A DNA stretch of 64,000 nt from Rothia nasimurium. Lineage in GTDB: Bacteria; Actinomycetota; Actinomycetes; Actinomycetales; Micrococcaceae. The translations under genes and the position numbers were made by a program. Below the pieces are notes generated by a model, which did not search any database, had not been told where the DNA came from, and was given only the letters and a program-made list of their open reading frames with translations. Below are positions 7,100-15,543 of this stretch, piece by piece; position 1 is the first letter of the stretch; each line of letters begins with the position of its first letter. The stretch is taken from contig NZ_CAKMTJ010000006.1 in the NCBI RefSeq assembly GCF_928392795.1, positions 124,001-188,000 on the forward strand. The letters run 5' to 3'.

Positions 7100-8407
7100 C
7101 TACTGAGCGACGGTGGGGATGACCTCAAGACCGCCCATGTAGGGGCGCAGGGCCTCGGGGATGCGGACGGAGCCGTCGGCCTGCTGGTGGGTTTCGAGGA
7201 TTGCGACCAGCCAGCGGGTGGTTGCCAGGGTGCCGTTGAGGGTGGCGACGGTACGGGTGCCGCCCTTCTTGGTCTTGCCGTCTGCGGTCACGGTGTCGGG
7301 CATACGCTCACGCACGTTCAGGCGGCGGGCCTGGTAGGTGGTGCAGTTGGAGGTTGAAGTCAGTTCGCGGAAGGCGCCCTGGGTGGGTACCCAGGCTTCA
7401 CAGTCGAACTTGCGGGCAGCGGAGGAGCCCAGGTCACCGGCGGCGGTGTCGATCACGCGGTAGGAGAGCTCGCACTTGGCCAGCATCTCTTCTTCCCAGG
7501 CCAGCATCTTGGCGTGCATCTCTTCTGCCTGCTCAACGGGGCAGTAGACGAACATTTCGGCCTTGTTGAACTGGTGCACGCGGATAATGCCGCGGGTGTC
7601 CTTACCGGCGGAGCCGGCTTCGCGGCGGTAGCAGGAGGACCAGCCCAGGTACTTCTTGGGGCCCTTGTCAAAGTCAATGATTTCATCGGCGTGGTAGCCG
7701 GCGATGGCAACCTCGGAAGTGCCCACCAGGTAGAGGTCGTCGCGCTCAAGGCGGTAGATTTCGTCGTCGTGTTCGACGTTGAAGCCGGTGCCGTTCATGG
7801 TTTCGGGGCGTACCAGGGTGGGGGTGGTGAGCATGGTGAAGCCGTTGGCGGTGGCCTGGTCGAGGGCCATCCACATGAGGGCCTGTTCCAGGCGGGCTAC
7901 ATGGCCCTTGAGGAAGTAGAAGCGGGAGCCTGAGACCTTAGCGCCGCGCACCATGTCGATGCCGTCCACCAGTTCACCGATTTCCAGGTGGTCGCGGGGT
8001 TCAAAGCCGTCGGCTTCGAAGTTGCGAGGCTCGCCCACCTGCTTGACGACCACGTAATCGTCCTCGCCACCGGCGGGAATACCGTCGATAATCAGATTGC
8101 CAACACCGGCGACCAGTTCTTCCTGGCGGGCGGCAGCTGCGTCAGCGGCGGCCTTGGCTTCTGAGACTTTCTGGGAGAGTTCCTTAACCTCAGCGAGCAG
8201 GGCCTGCTTTTCTTCCTTGGCGGCCTTGCCGATCTTCTTGGAGAAGACGTTCTGTTCGGCGCGCAGCTTCTCGAACTCGTTGATGGAGGTGCGGCGGGTG
8301 GCGTCCGCTTCGAGAATCTGGTCGATGACGGTTTCGTCAGCGCCGCGAGCGCGCTGGGAGGCGCGGAAGGCGTCGGGGTTTTCACGCAGGAGGTTAATGT
8401 CAATCAT
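7100..8407 (-). CDS. serS: Seryl-tRNA synthetase
   Basis: 435 aa, full length. It begins [22 protein letters not shown], followed by the long N-terminal antiparallel coiled-coil arm (about residues 30-105) that grips the long variable arm of tRNA-Ser. Class II catalytic motifs follow: motif 2 around [15 protein letters not shown] and motif 3 around [16 protein letters not shown]. It charges tRNA-Ser and also supplies Ser-tRNA(Sec) where present. It stands alone, divergent from the lipid-kinase gene at 8552. Confidence 0.97.
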   Translation of the reverse strand: MIDINLLRENPDAFRASQRARGADETVIDQILEADATRRTSINEFEKLRAEQNVFSKKIGKAAKEEKQALLAEVKELSQKVSEAKAAADAAAARQEELVAGVGNLIIDGIPAGGEDDYVVVKQVGEPRNFEADGFEPRDHLEIGELVDGIDMVRGAKVSGSRFYFLKGHVARLEQALMWMALDQATANGFTMLTTPTLVRPETMNGTGFNVEHDDEIYRLERDDLYLVGTSEVAIAGYHADEIIDFDKGPKKYLGWSSCYRREAGSAGKDTRGIIRVHQFNKAEMFVYCPVEQAEEMHAKMLAWEEEMLAKCELSYRVIDTAAGDLGSSAARKFDCEAWVPTQGAFRELTSTSNCTTYQARRLNVRERMPDTVTADGKTKKGGTRTVATLNGTLATTRWLVAILETHQQADGSVRIPEALRPYMGGLEVIPTVAQ

Positions 8408-8551
8408 GCCTCTAAATTTACCGTAGTTGCCGCTGCGATGTCAGGCGTGCGGACGCTGGGAGCGGCGGGGTGCGTCCGCTGGGGTGGTGGAGGGGCAGGT
8501 GCTGGGGAGCCGGGGTCGGCGGGGAAGGGTTTTATTCAGTATGCTGGTGAT

Positions 8552-9712
8552 ATGGTTTCGCGTACAACTCTCGGTGTATCCCTTACTGCTGCTTCTGCTC
8601 TTGCCCTGAGTGGGGTGGCACTGTCTGTGCGCAAGGGCAGGCGGGAGCGTCCTGATCTTTTCCCGGTCTACCGGCCCCTGCATCGCATGTTGGAGCCGGG
8701 TGAACCGAAGCAGGTTGCGGTGGTCTATAACCCCACCAAGGATCGGGCTGATTCGGTGATTCGCATGATTACCGCCGAGCTGGGCCTGGCTGATTGGCCT
8801 CGGGCTAGGTTCTATGAGACTGAGGCGGATGACCCCGGCTTTGGTATGGCCCAGCAGGCTGCGGCGGACGGGGCTGAGATTGTGCTGGCTGTGGGCGGTG
8901 ACGGCACCGTACGCGCTGTAGCGGACGGCCTGGCGGGCACCACTGCCACCTTAGGCATTGTGCCCTTGGGCACGGGCAATCTGCTGGCTCGCAACCTCGA
9001 CATGGACGTCAATGACCTGCACGCCTGCATCAATATTGCCTTGCACGGGCAGAGCCGCACCATCGACATGATTCGCATGGAGATGCAGGGTGAGAAGGAG
9101 CTGCCGCCGGTCAATTTTGTGGTCATGGGTGGAGCGGGCTTTGACGCCCAGATTATGACCGATACCCGAGAGGATTTGAAAGCCCGCATCGGCTGGTTGG
9201 CCTATGTTGAGGCTAGCACCCGGCACATGTTTACCCGCCGCCGCCCAGCGGTGATTACGGTGAATAACGGTGCGACCGTTCGCCGCAAGATTCGGGCTGT
9301 GTTGGTTGCCAATACCGGCAAGATTCAGGGTGGGGTGAATCTTGCTCAGACAGCTCAGCTGTCCGATGGGCAGCTTGAGGTGATTGTGCTGACCCCGCGC
9401 AACCTGGGTAGCTGGGTGCGTATGGCAGCTCAGTTTATTCTGCGCCCCACCCGGGTGCGCTACCCGGTGGTCGAGCACTTTGTGGGTACGGACGTCCGCG
9501 TCTACTTCCCCAACACCCGCCTCCCCGTTGAGGTGGACGGGGAGGTTCTGGGTGAGGTGAGCGATTTTCATGCCCAGGTGCTCCCCGCCGCGGTGAAGGT
9601 GCAGATTTACCCTGATGACATGCAGATTCGTTCGCTCAGTGATTTTGTGAATGCCCGTGATGAGCTGGTAGAGCAGCAGCGCCTCTGGTGGCAGCGGCTA
9701 CTGAGGCTCTAG
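8552..9712 (+). CDS. Diacylglycerol kinase-like lipid kinase
   Basis: 386 aa from ATG 8552 (MVSRTTLGVSLTAAS); the frame extends to 8438, but that stretch is low-complexity and overlaps the serS promoter area. One N-terminal hydrophobic helix (residues 8-25) could anchor it. The DAGK catalytic domain starts VAVVYNPTKD (about 56), with the nucleotide-binding GGDGTV at 115-120 and PLGTGNLLARNL following. Relatives phosphorylate diacylglycerol or related lipids. Its TAG stop at 9710-9712 overlaps what looks like the ancestral pheA stop in the left copy of the 29-bp duplication. Confidence 0.85.
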   Translation: MVSRTTLGVSLTAASALALSGVALSVRKGRRERPDLFPVYRPLHRMLEPGEPKQVAVVYNPTKDRADSVIRMITAELGLADWPRARFYETEADDPGFGMAQQAAADGAEIVLAVGGDGTVRAVADGLAGTTATLGIVPLGTGNLLARNLDMDVNDLHACINIALHGQSRTIDMIRMEMQGEKELPPVNFVVMGGAGFDAQIMTDTREDLKARIGWLAYVEASTRHMFTRRRPAVITVNNGATVRRKIRAVLVANTGKIQGGVNLAQTAQLSDGQLEVIVLTPRNLGSWVRMAAQFILRPTRVRYPVVEHFVGTDVRVYFPNTRLPVEVDGEVLGEVSDFHAQVLPAAVKVQIYPDDMQIRSLSDFVNARDELVEQQRLWWQRLLRL

Positions 9713-9739
9713 ATGTTGTGCTTGAGGCTTTCGGGCTGT
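9711..9739. repeat. Left direct repeat of Abi cassette A (duplicated pheA 3' end)
   Basis: These 29 bases match 11011-11039 at 27 positions, mismatching only at 9715 (G/A) and 9737 (T/C). Read on the minus strand this copy encodes the pheA C-terminus SLKHNI followed by TAG (9709-9711). The dgk-like stop codon overlaps that TAG, which suggests this is the original pheA end. Confidence 0.8.
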
Positions 9740-9784
9740 GGTGATATATACACACGCTTTCTAGATAAGATGCCCTTGTCTGTG

Positions 9785-9790
9785 TATAAT
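9785..9790 (+). promoter_or_regulatory. Consensus -10 box (TATAAT) upstream of Abi A
   Basis: A perfect TATAAT at 9785-9790 would start transcription near 9797, a few bases before the tandem repeats. No good -35 box is seen at the right spacing. The repeat region would therefore be the 5' end of the Abi transcript. Confidence 0.45.
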
Positions 9791-9804
9791 TGATATCAAT
9801 CGTT

Positions 9805-9872
9805 CAGCCCGCCTTCCTTAGTGAAGCCGCCTTCTTTAGTGAAGCCCGCTTTCCTTAGTGAAGTGTGGGCTG
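9805..9872 (+). ncRNA. Tandem-repeat leader RNA upstream of Abi A (candidate antitoxin RNA)
   Basis: Three contiguous 18-19 nt repeats lie at 9807-9825, 9826-9843 and 9844-9862, with the consensus GCCcGCcTTCcTTAGTGAA. Each can fold a small CTTC-loop-GAAG hairpin. The block is bracketed by CAGCCC (9805-9810) and GGGCTG (9867-9872), which can pair to close it. It lies between a TATAAT box and the Abi start codon. Tandem-repeat RNAs directly upstream of a toxin are the hallmark of type III toxin-antitoxin systems, and Abi_2/HEPN genes are known to have RNA partners; the role here is inferred. Confidence 0.5.
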
Positions 9873-9911
9873 GATTTCTATTCCCTCCTTCACCAGGCCG
9901 TGGAGTTTTCA

Positions 9912-10961
9912 ATGACGTCACCGCACAAACCGCCCACATCTATTGAGCAACAGATTGACCTGCTCCGTGAACGAGGCATGGATGTCAATGAAGCTGAGGC
10001 TCAGCAATGGCTATCAACTGTTGGGTACTACAGACTAAGCGGGTACTGGTACACCCGTAGGAAGCTAAACGACCCACCTCTTTCGACGGGAAATCCGCCC
10101 CGTCCTGTGCGGACGGATGACTTCATGCCGGAAACCCAGTTTACCGAGATTACCGCTCTTTATGAGTTTGACCGGAAGCTACGAACTCAGGTGCACGACG
10201 GTATTGAGCGGGTAGAAATTGCTCTTCGCACATCTTTAGCAGATGTTATTGGCGCCACTGATGCACTTGCCTTGTATGATAGAGATAATTTTCGGATGCA
10301 CCGTGGTAAAGAATACGAGCACTACCAGATCATTAGCACTATTACCTCAAGAGTGAATCGTGCACTAGGGTCACGAGATAGTTCTCATATTAAGCACAAT
10401 GTAGAGAAATATGGGGTTCAATTAGCACCATGGGTTGTTATGGACGTGCTAGATTTCTCTGATCTCTCAAAACTCTTCAATCTGCTGAGAACCCCAGACC
10501 AGAACGAGGTTGCAGGTCGAGTCGGCATAAACGTTGGAAACCTGGGACTTAATAGGGAAGAGGCCAGGGGGCTTTCACCCAATCATCCCTTTGCGGCTGC
10601 TCTGCGTCAGCTGACCCTGCTACGGAACAAATCTGCCCATCACGCCAGAATATGGAACTGCACCTTATCCCCTATGGGTACCGGTATTCTATCCAGGATT
10701 AGCGGTTTAGAATCTCTCTCAAACCTCCCTCTCCCGCCGGGGCAGGAAGGCGACCCAAGGCAACAGAGCGAAAAAATTTACGGTGCGCTTATCATTATTG
10801 CCAAGATTCTTGAAACAGTATCCCCTGGTTCAGCCTGGGCAAGTAGAACTTCCTCTCTTGTCGATTCAGCGCTATCTGCAGTTTCTTTTCTTACTGCCCA
10901 GGAAATGGGATTCCCGGATAATTGGAAGGACCACCAGATTTGGGGGCTAAAAGAGTCTTAG
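9912..10961 (+). CDS. Abi_2 (AbiD/AbiF-type) HEPN abortive-infection protein A
   Basis: 349 aa from ATG 9912 (MTSPHKPPTSIEQQIDLL), with GGAG upstream. Family features are the N-terminal GYYRLSGYWY segment (about residues 39-48), a LYEFDRKLR helix, and the HEPN ribonuclease motif R-x4-H in RNKSAHHARIWN (Arg238, His243). HEPN nucleases of this type cut RNA and stop growth on phage attack; an RNA partner usually controls them. The gene is less CTG/CTC-biased than its neighbours. It is the only ORF in a 1.3-kb cassette bounded by 29-bp direct repeats and points opposite to pheA. Confidence 0.8.
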   Translation: MTSPHKPPTSIEQQIDLLRERGMDVNEAEAQQWLSTVGYYRLSGYWYTRRKLNDPPLSTGNPPRPVRTDDFMPETQFTEITALYEFDRKLRTQVHDGIERVEIALRTSLADVIGATDALALYDRDNFRMHRGKEYEHYQIISTITSRVNRALGSRDSSHIKHNVEKYGVQLAPWVVMDVLDFSDLSKLFNLLRTPDQNEVAGRVGINVGNLGLNREEARGLSPNHPFAAALRQLTLLRNKSAHHARIWNCTLSPMGTGILSRISGLESLSNLPLPPGQEGDPRQQSEKIYGALIIIAKILETVSPGSAWASRTSSLVDSALSAVSFLTAQEMGFPDNWKDHQIWGLKES

Positions 10962-11008
10962 TGGTATTTGCAATGGCCAGAAACTTCCTTATAGGTAGAG
11001 ACCCTGGT

Positions 11009-11962
11009 TCAGATATTGTGCTTGAGGCTTTCGGGCCGTCCGCCGGGGAAGAGGGTTTCGACCCAGTCGCGGGCGGCGGTGAAAGAAGCCTCATCGTGCA
11101 TGGGGTCTACTGCGGCTAGCCGCTTGTCGGCGCGGGGGTAGGAGCCCAGGTAGAGCACGCCGGGTGAGACTCGGTGGATGCCGCGCAGGGCATCGCGCAC
11201 GCGGGCGTCGTAGAGGTGGCCGTCGATGTCGATGGAGAAGAAGTAGGCTCCCAGGAATTCGCCGGTGGGGCGGGACTCAATGCGGGAGAGGTTGATTCCC
11301 CGGGTTGAGAACTGTTCGAGCAGGTCAAGCAGGGCGCCGGGGCGATCCTGGGGCAGCGGGATGACCAGGGTGGTTTTGTCTGCGCCAGTGGGCACGGGGG
11401 TTTCGGCGTCGCGGGCAACCAGCACGAAACGGGTGACGGCGTTCTTGTTATCACCAATGTTGTGGGCCAGCACCTGCAGCTCGGGGTGAGCCTGGGCCAC
11501 AGCGGGCGAGCAGATAGCGGCCTCGTAGCCGGGGTTCTCATTCAGCAACCCCAGGGCAGCGCCCGCGGTGGACGAGCCCGGCAGGTAATTCACGCTGGGC
11601 TTGTTCTCAGCCACCCAGGAGCGCACCTGCGCCCAGGCATGCGTATGGGTTGAGATAGTTTTGACGCTCTCTAAGGTGGTGCCGGGGCGGGCAACCAGCA
11701 CAAAGGTGATGGGCACCAGCACCTCCCGGACGATACGCAGGGACCCATCAAGCGAGGCGATAGCATCCAATGTTGCGGTGACGCCACCTTCAACAGAGTT
11801 TTCGATAGGCACCATGGCGGCGTCGGCGCTGCCGTCACGCAGGGCATCGAGGGCTGCGGGTACGGACGTCGCGGGGATGCGTTCAGCGTCAGGCGCGCCA
11901 GGCACGGTGAGAAGAGCTGCTTCGGTAAAGGTGCCCGACGGGCCAAGGTAGGTGTAACGCAT
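11009..11962 (-). CDS. pheA: Prephenate dehydratase
   Basis: 317 aa, monofunctional type. It begins MRYTYLGPSGTFTEAAL, has the catalytic NAVTRF segment (Thr177-Arg178-Phe179), and a C-terminal ACT regulatory domain (about 195-275) containing SRIESRPTG, where phenylalanine binds. It converts prephenate to phenylpyruvate in phenylalanine synthesis and is feedback-inhibited. The last codons (LKHNI, TGA stop) are a duplicated copy matching 9709-9739, so the present C-terminus was probably supplied by the inserted Abi cassette. Confidence 0.95.
   Translation of the reverse strand: MRYTYLGPSGTFTEAALLTVPGAPDAERIPATSVPAALDALRDGSADAAMVPIENSVEGGVTATLDAIASLDGSLRIVREVLVPITFVLVARPGTTLESVKTISTHTHAWAQVRSWVAENKPSVNYLPGSSTAGAALGLLNENPGYEAAICSPAVAQAHPELQVLAHNIGDNKNAVTRFVLVARDAETPVPTGADKTTLVIPLPQDRPGALLDLLEQFSTRGINLSRIESRPTGEFLGAYFFSIDIDGHLYDARVRDALRGIHRVSPGVLYLGSYPRADKRLAAVDPMHDEASFTAARDWVETLFPGGRPESLKHNI
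11011..11039. repeat. Right direct repeat of Abi cassette A (within pheA 3' end)
   Basis: Partner of 9711-9739, exactly 1300 bp away, with 27 of 29 bases identical. It contains the last base of the TGA stop and the final codons of pheA. With the left copy it defines the cassette boundaries and looks like a pair of attachment sites. Confidence 0.8.
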
Positions 11963-12078
11963 GGGGTCTAGTTTAGCGGGTGGACGCGGCGCCCCGGCCC
12001 CCTGCCAAAGGGTTCATGGAGGTTTGTACCGGGTGGTGCCCATATAGCGGGAGCAGAGAATTGAAAGAGGTAAAACAG

Positions 12079-12112
12079 GCTTACGCTCGCTGCCGACCCT
12101 CTCACCCCAGAA
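12079..12112. repeat. Partial palindromic-repeat core
   Basis: About 34 bases including TACGCTCGCTGCCGACCCTC match the core of the long palindromes at 2.14 and 48.95 kb, without the second half. It lies between pheA and the restriction-modification island and may mark an old insertion boundary. Confidence 0.45.
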
Positions 12113-12189
12113 GCCACAATAACCTATCAGCAATTAAATCTGTGCTACTTTAAAATAAGTTAATTCCTACATAGGCTGAGAGGTGCAGC

Positions 12190-12936
12190 ATGCTCCCTGG
12201 AATCACTCCGATGACAGAAAATGAAAAAGAAGAAATATTAAATGGAGTTCAAGAATGGTTTTCTGAAAATATCGCATCAAAACACGGTGAAAACACCAAA
12301 AAAGCCTCAAAACTCAACTCCTATAAATATAATCCATTTCTAATTAACTATCTTGCAAAATTCGCCTTCGGGGAAGTTACAGCCGAAAATATCGCAAAGG
12401 TTCTAGTTTACCCAAGAGTAATGGGAACCTCTATTAACACTTCTTTTGGCCAAAATATTCAAAATTTCATCTCTCAAGCACTACCAGGATACGCATCACT
12501 AGTTAGCGGGCTCGATATTGAATTTTTTTCGAAAGTTGATGGTAAGAAAAAATTTTGCCAGCTGAAAGCAGGTCCTGAAACTATCAATAAAGATGACATC
12601 GCTTCAATCACTGGCCACTTCAAATCAATTCGCAACCTTGCCAGAACCAACCAGTATCCGGACTTCAATGCAGACAGGGATTGCGTCGTTGGGGTTCTTT
12701 ATGGAGAGCGTGATGAGCTGAACTCTCACTATCGAAAAATTAATGAAGACTACCAAGTCTTGATCGGGCAAGAATTTTGGTACCATCTGACTGGGGATTC
12801 GAGTTTCTACAGTGATATTATCAAAAAGTTTGAAGAATGCGCAGAATCTCTCAATTCTTCCGATGCAATGAACCAGTCCGTCAAGGCTCTCACAGAAGAA
12901 ATTAAAAGAGAATTCCAGATTTTTTCTGGAGAATAA
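12190..12936 (+). CDS. PmeII-like type II restriction endonuclease
   Basis: 248 aa, ATG preceded by GAGAGGTG. I recognise the PmeII-family pattern: YKYNPFLINYLAKFAFGE (about 45-62), VYPRVMGTSINTSFG (73-87) and DIEFF...KKFCQLKAGPETINKDD (109-136). Asp109 and Gln124-x-Lys126 fit a PD-(D/E/Q)xK nuclease core. The gene is strikingly AT-rich against the surrounding high-GC DNA, with many AAA, AAT and ATT codons, which signals recent transfer. It converges on the C5-methyltransferase gene across a shared terminator, so the two probably form a restriction-modification pair. Family call moderate; recognition site unknown. Confidence 0.65.
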   Translation: MLPGITPMTENEKEEILNGVQEWFSENIASKHGENTKKASKLNSYKYNPFLINYLAKFAFGEVTAENIAKVLVYPRVMGTSINTSFGQNIQNFISQALPGYASLVSGLDIEFFSKVDGKKKFCQLKAGPETINKDDIASITGHFKSIRNLARTNQYPDFNADRDCVVGVLYGERDELNSHYRKINEDYQVLIGQEFWYHLTGDSSFYSDIIKKFEECAESLNSSDAMNQSVKALTEEIKREFQIFSGE

Positions 12937-12956
12937 TTCAGTGTCATATCATAGAC

Positions 12957-12992
12957 AAGCAAGGAAAGTGCATAATTACACTTTCCTTGCTT
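12957..12992. terminator. Bidirectional terminator between nuclease and methyltransferase
   Basis: AAGCAAGGAAAGTG (12957-12970) pairs perfectly with CACTTTCCTTGCTT (12979-12992) over an 8-nt loop. It sits between two convergent genes and is A/T-flanked on both sides. Confidence 0.85.
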
Positions 12993-13034
12993 TCATCATC
13001 CTATAATCTGTTTATGTCAAGATAACCAATCAGT

Positions 13035-14291
13035 CTATACGGATTCCAAGACCTCAAGTTCGATATACTCGTCCTCTATCCGCTGCTCGAGCATAGCACG
13101 CACAGCCCGCCCAATATGGAAAGCAAGATTTGATGGAACAGCATTACCAATTTGCTTATATTGTTGGCTTATAGAACCTGAAAACTGCCAATCATCAGCA
13201 AATGATTGAATCCGCGCATACTCTCGCACAGTTAAAGGACGAGTTTCTTCTGGGTGGCAACGCTCGGTTTGCTTCTGCGCTGGACTACATGTCAGAGTCA
13301 AAGACGGCTCATCCCACGACAGCCGACGCGCCATGCCAGTTTTACCACCACTCAGATGATAGGAGCCACCCAAGTAATCTCGCTGCACCTCCTCAGGAAG
13401 GTCACGCCAATACCCACCCGCAGGAACCTGTTCTAAAACCTTTCGCTTTTTCTCAGGGTAAGTTTGCCCAGGCGAAGGAGGACATTTACCAATTGCTTCC
13501 CAAAGGCTAATGATGTAATCACGTTCTTTTGGTAGCAGTAAGGGTGAATCGATATCGCTACGTAAACCGACGAGAATAAGGCGCTCTCTTTTCTGGGCAA
13601 CATCATGGTACTGTGCTCTTACAATACGATAACCAACCTTATAAGTACGGCCTTTGTCATCTCTGATTGAGGTAAGGGTTTTAAGCATAGTCTCAAGTGT
13701 TCTACCATTATCATGCCGCAAAAGCCCCTTCACATTTTCTCCGATGAAAACTTTAGGCATTACCTCTTTAACAGCTCTTGCAAACTCAAAGAAAAGTGTT
13801 CCCCTAGTATCTTCAAAGCCTCGAGAATGCCCAGCATACGAAAATGCCTGACATGGGAACCCTCCTTCAAGTAGGTCTACCGTGTCGTAGTAATCAGTAA
13901 AATCAATGTTCGCGACATCCCCTTCAACAACATTCCAGTGAGGCCTGTTAAGCCGGAGAGTAGCTGCTGCATCCTTATCAATCTCCGAAAGAAGGAGATG
14001 ATCGAATCCTGCCCGCTCAAGACCAGAGGCCGTTCCGCCGCCACCAGCAAATAAGTCGATGGACGAATACCGTACGCTCTCATCTGAGCTAAGAACCCTA
14101 AACTGGTCAGTATCGTCCGCATCCCGACAGTGACGCTTGTTGTTTACGCGCTTAATCTCAGCAGTATCAAAGATTCGATGCCCCGCTTTATTGCGTTCAG
14201 CGCGGATGATACCTGACTTATCCCACCGACGAAGAGTGTCTATTGAGATATCTAAGTGCTGCGACGCTTCGCTAATTGTCATGAAAGCCAT
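13035..14291 (-). CDS. DNA cytosine-5 methyltransferase with N-terminal MerR-type HTH
   Basis: 418 aa. Residues 4-50 are a MerR/excisionase-like HTH (TISEASQHLDISIDTLRRWDKSGII). The C5-methyltransferase domain follows: motif I DLFAGGGGTASGLE (79-92), motif IV GGFPCQAFS with nucleophile Cys147, motif VI ENVKGLLRHD, motif VIII QKRERLILVG, and motif X QIGNAVPSNLA near the C-terminus. It methylates cytosine at an unknown site, presumably protecting against one of the adjacent nucleases. The fused HTH could let the enzyme regulate its own promoter. A start three codons later (14282) is equally possible. Confidence 0.88.
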   Translation of the reverse strand: MAFMTISEASQHLDISIDTLRRWDKSGIIRAERNKAGHRIFDTAEIKRVNNKRHCRDADDTDQFRVLSSDESVRYSSIDLFAGGGGTASGLERAGFDHLLLSEIDKDAAATLRLNRPHWNVVEGDVANIDFTDYYDTVDLLEGGFPCQAFSYAGHSRGFEDTRGTLFFEFARAVKEVMPKVFIGENVKGLLRHDNGRTLETMLKTLTSIRDDKGRTYKVGYRIVRAQYHDVAQKRERLILVGLRSDIDSPLLLPKERDYIISLWEAIGKCPPSPGQTYPEKKRKVLEQVPAGGYWRDLPEEVQRDYLGGSYHLSGGKTGMARRLSWDEPSLTLTCSPAQKQTERCHPEETRPLTVREYARIQSFADDWQFSGSISQQYKQIGNAVPSNLAFHIGRAVRAMLEQRIEDEYIELEVLESV

Positions 14292-14505
14292 GCTTCAATA
14301 GTAACCGATGCCTATGCAAGGGTTACAAATTTTGTGTCTTAAAACTCTATTTCACACATCAAACATCTAGCCGTCTGCATGGGTAACGCCTTAGTCGTGG
14401 GTATTCCCAATGCACTCAGCAAAGCTATCGATCACCGGCGCTACGGGCTAAAAAGACAAGATCTCACAGGGTCTATCGAGCAAAAAAGGATCCTACGACC
14501 TTGTT

Positions 14506-15543
14506 CTAGAGCAGAAGTCCATCACGGTTTCGTTCAAAATGTGTTGCCAGCAGCGCTTTCTCGGTCTGCCCAATTTCAACGCCTAAATTACGTCCATGTA
14601 AAGCACGGTACTGCCCGCTCTCAAGCTCCTGATGGATAACCACACGTAAGCGCTGGTCTACAGCCAAGTAGCCCCGATCAAAAAGTGTATGCAAATCGCG
14701 ACGCAAAAGTAGCCCTCCGTTTCTTCTATGCTCACCATGTTCTGCATAAGAGTAGAGATGAGCCGCATCTAGAGCAGCTAGAAAACAGGGGCCACTAAAA
14801 GCGCATACCGAACCAAAGCGACTGACTAAATGAGCACGGAACTGAGTTTGACCACGTCTGGTACGTACAGTGCGTTCGCTAAAACCATCCAAAGCCAATC
14901 TTGATCCCAGCTCACCAGGGTCAAGCGTCACGCGAGCGGCGACCTGAAGGCGTCCAAAGAACTCGCTAACCCGCTCGGGATTAAGCTCAACAATGCTGTT
15001 TTGTTTATTCCAGCGTTCTGCCAAGTGCTCCATTTCAGCAGCAAGCATAGCCCCTGCAAGATCTGACCAGGTATCGCTATACCGGGCAGTTTTCATGGTT
15101 GTTGTCTCTTGAGCAACGATAGGCCTAGTAGTACTACGAGCATCAGCATCCAGTTTGTAAGGCCGTAAGCAGGCTCCATCGCATCGCCAATCCTGTCGAC
15201 TCTTCCGCCAATACATCTTGCTACTACTGCATACCGGACAATGGAGTCTTTCCACGGTTTGTTCCTGCTCGATAATCTCTTGGATTACAGCAGCCCCTAG
15301 TAGAACCTGATTATCTCTAACCAAGACCAAATCGCCCTCTTTGACCTGCCTGCTGTTAGGAACCTGATCACTGTAGGAGTAGTGGCTATCGATATCGTCA
15401 TCATAGAGCAACCCTGATGTGGCACGGCGATTATCTTGCTCATCAAGAGCCCGAAAAAGCCAGACCTTACGCCTCTCATAATTCTGCGGCACGGTGATGC
15501 GAGGATAAACAATATCAGGGCGAGCAGAGAATTCAGGAGACAT
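14506..15543 (-). CDS. HNH endonuclease with zinc-finger and N-terminal domain
   Basis: 345 aa from ATG 15543, with GGAG 12 nt upstream; GTG 15564 is an alternative start lacking a ribosome site. An N-terminal domain (about 1-95) ends in KEGDLVLVRDNQVLLGAAVI, PUA-like in appearance. Next is a CPVC...CDGAC metal-binding pair (about 100-125). The C-terminal HNH nuclease carries FSGPCFLAALDAAHLYSYAE, then RRNGGLLLRRDLHTLFDRG. This C-terminus is common in type II and modification-dependent restriction enzymes. It lies 214 bp upstream of the methyltransferase on the same strand, in the same island. Substrate unknown. Confidence 0.7.
   Translation of the reverse strand: MSPEFSARPDIVYPRITVPQNYERRKVWLFRALDEQDNRRATSGLLYDDDIDSHYSYSDQVPNSRQVKEGDLVLVRDNQVLLGAAVIQEIIEQEQTVERLHCPVCSSSKMYWRKSRQDWRCDGACLRPYKLDADARSTTRPIVAQETTTMKTARYSDTWSDLAGAMLAAEMEHLAERWNKQNSIVELNPERVSEFFGRLQVAARVTLDPGELGSRLALDGFSERTVRTRRGQTQFRAHLVSRFGSVCAFSGPCFLAALDAAHLYSYAEHGEHRRNGGLLLRRDLHTLFDRGYLAVDQRLRVVIHQELESGQYRALHGRNLGVEIGQTEKALLATHFERNRDGLLL

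Noticed and set aside
8951-9571. 206-aa minus-strand ORF
   Set aside because: Antisense to the diacylglycerol-kinase-like gene, whose catalytic motifs are intact.
9716-9736. Chance identity of the two pheA-end copies
   Set aside because: An exact 21-base match inside a 27/29 alignment that encodes the same C-terminus in both copies is far beyond chance in 64 kb.
9807-9862. Tandem repeats as a CRISPR array
   Set aside because: The three units are directly contiguous with no spacers and no cas genes are nearby.
9711-11039. Transposon with target-site duplication
   Set aside because: No transposase and no terminal inverted repeats are visible, and a 29-bp duplication is too long for common transposons; an attachment-site-like origin fits better.
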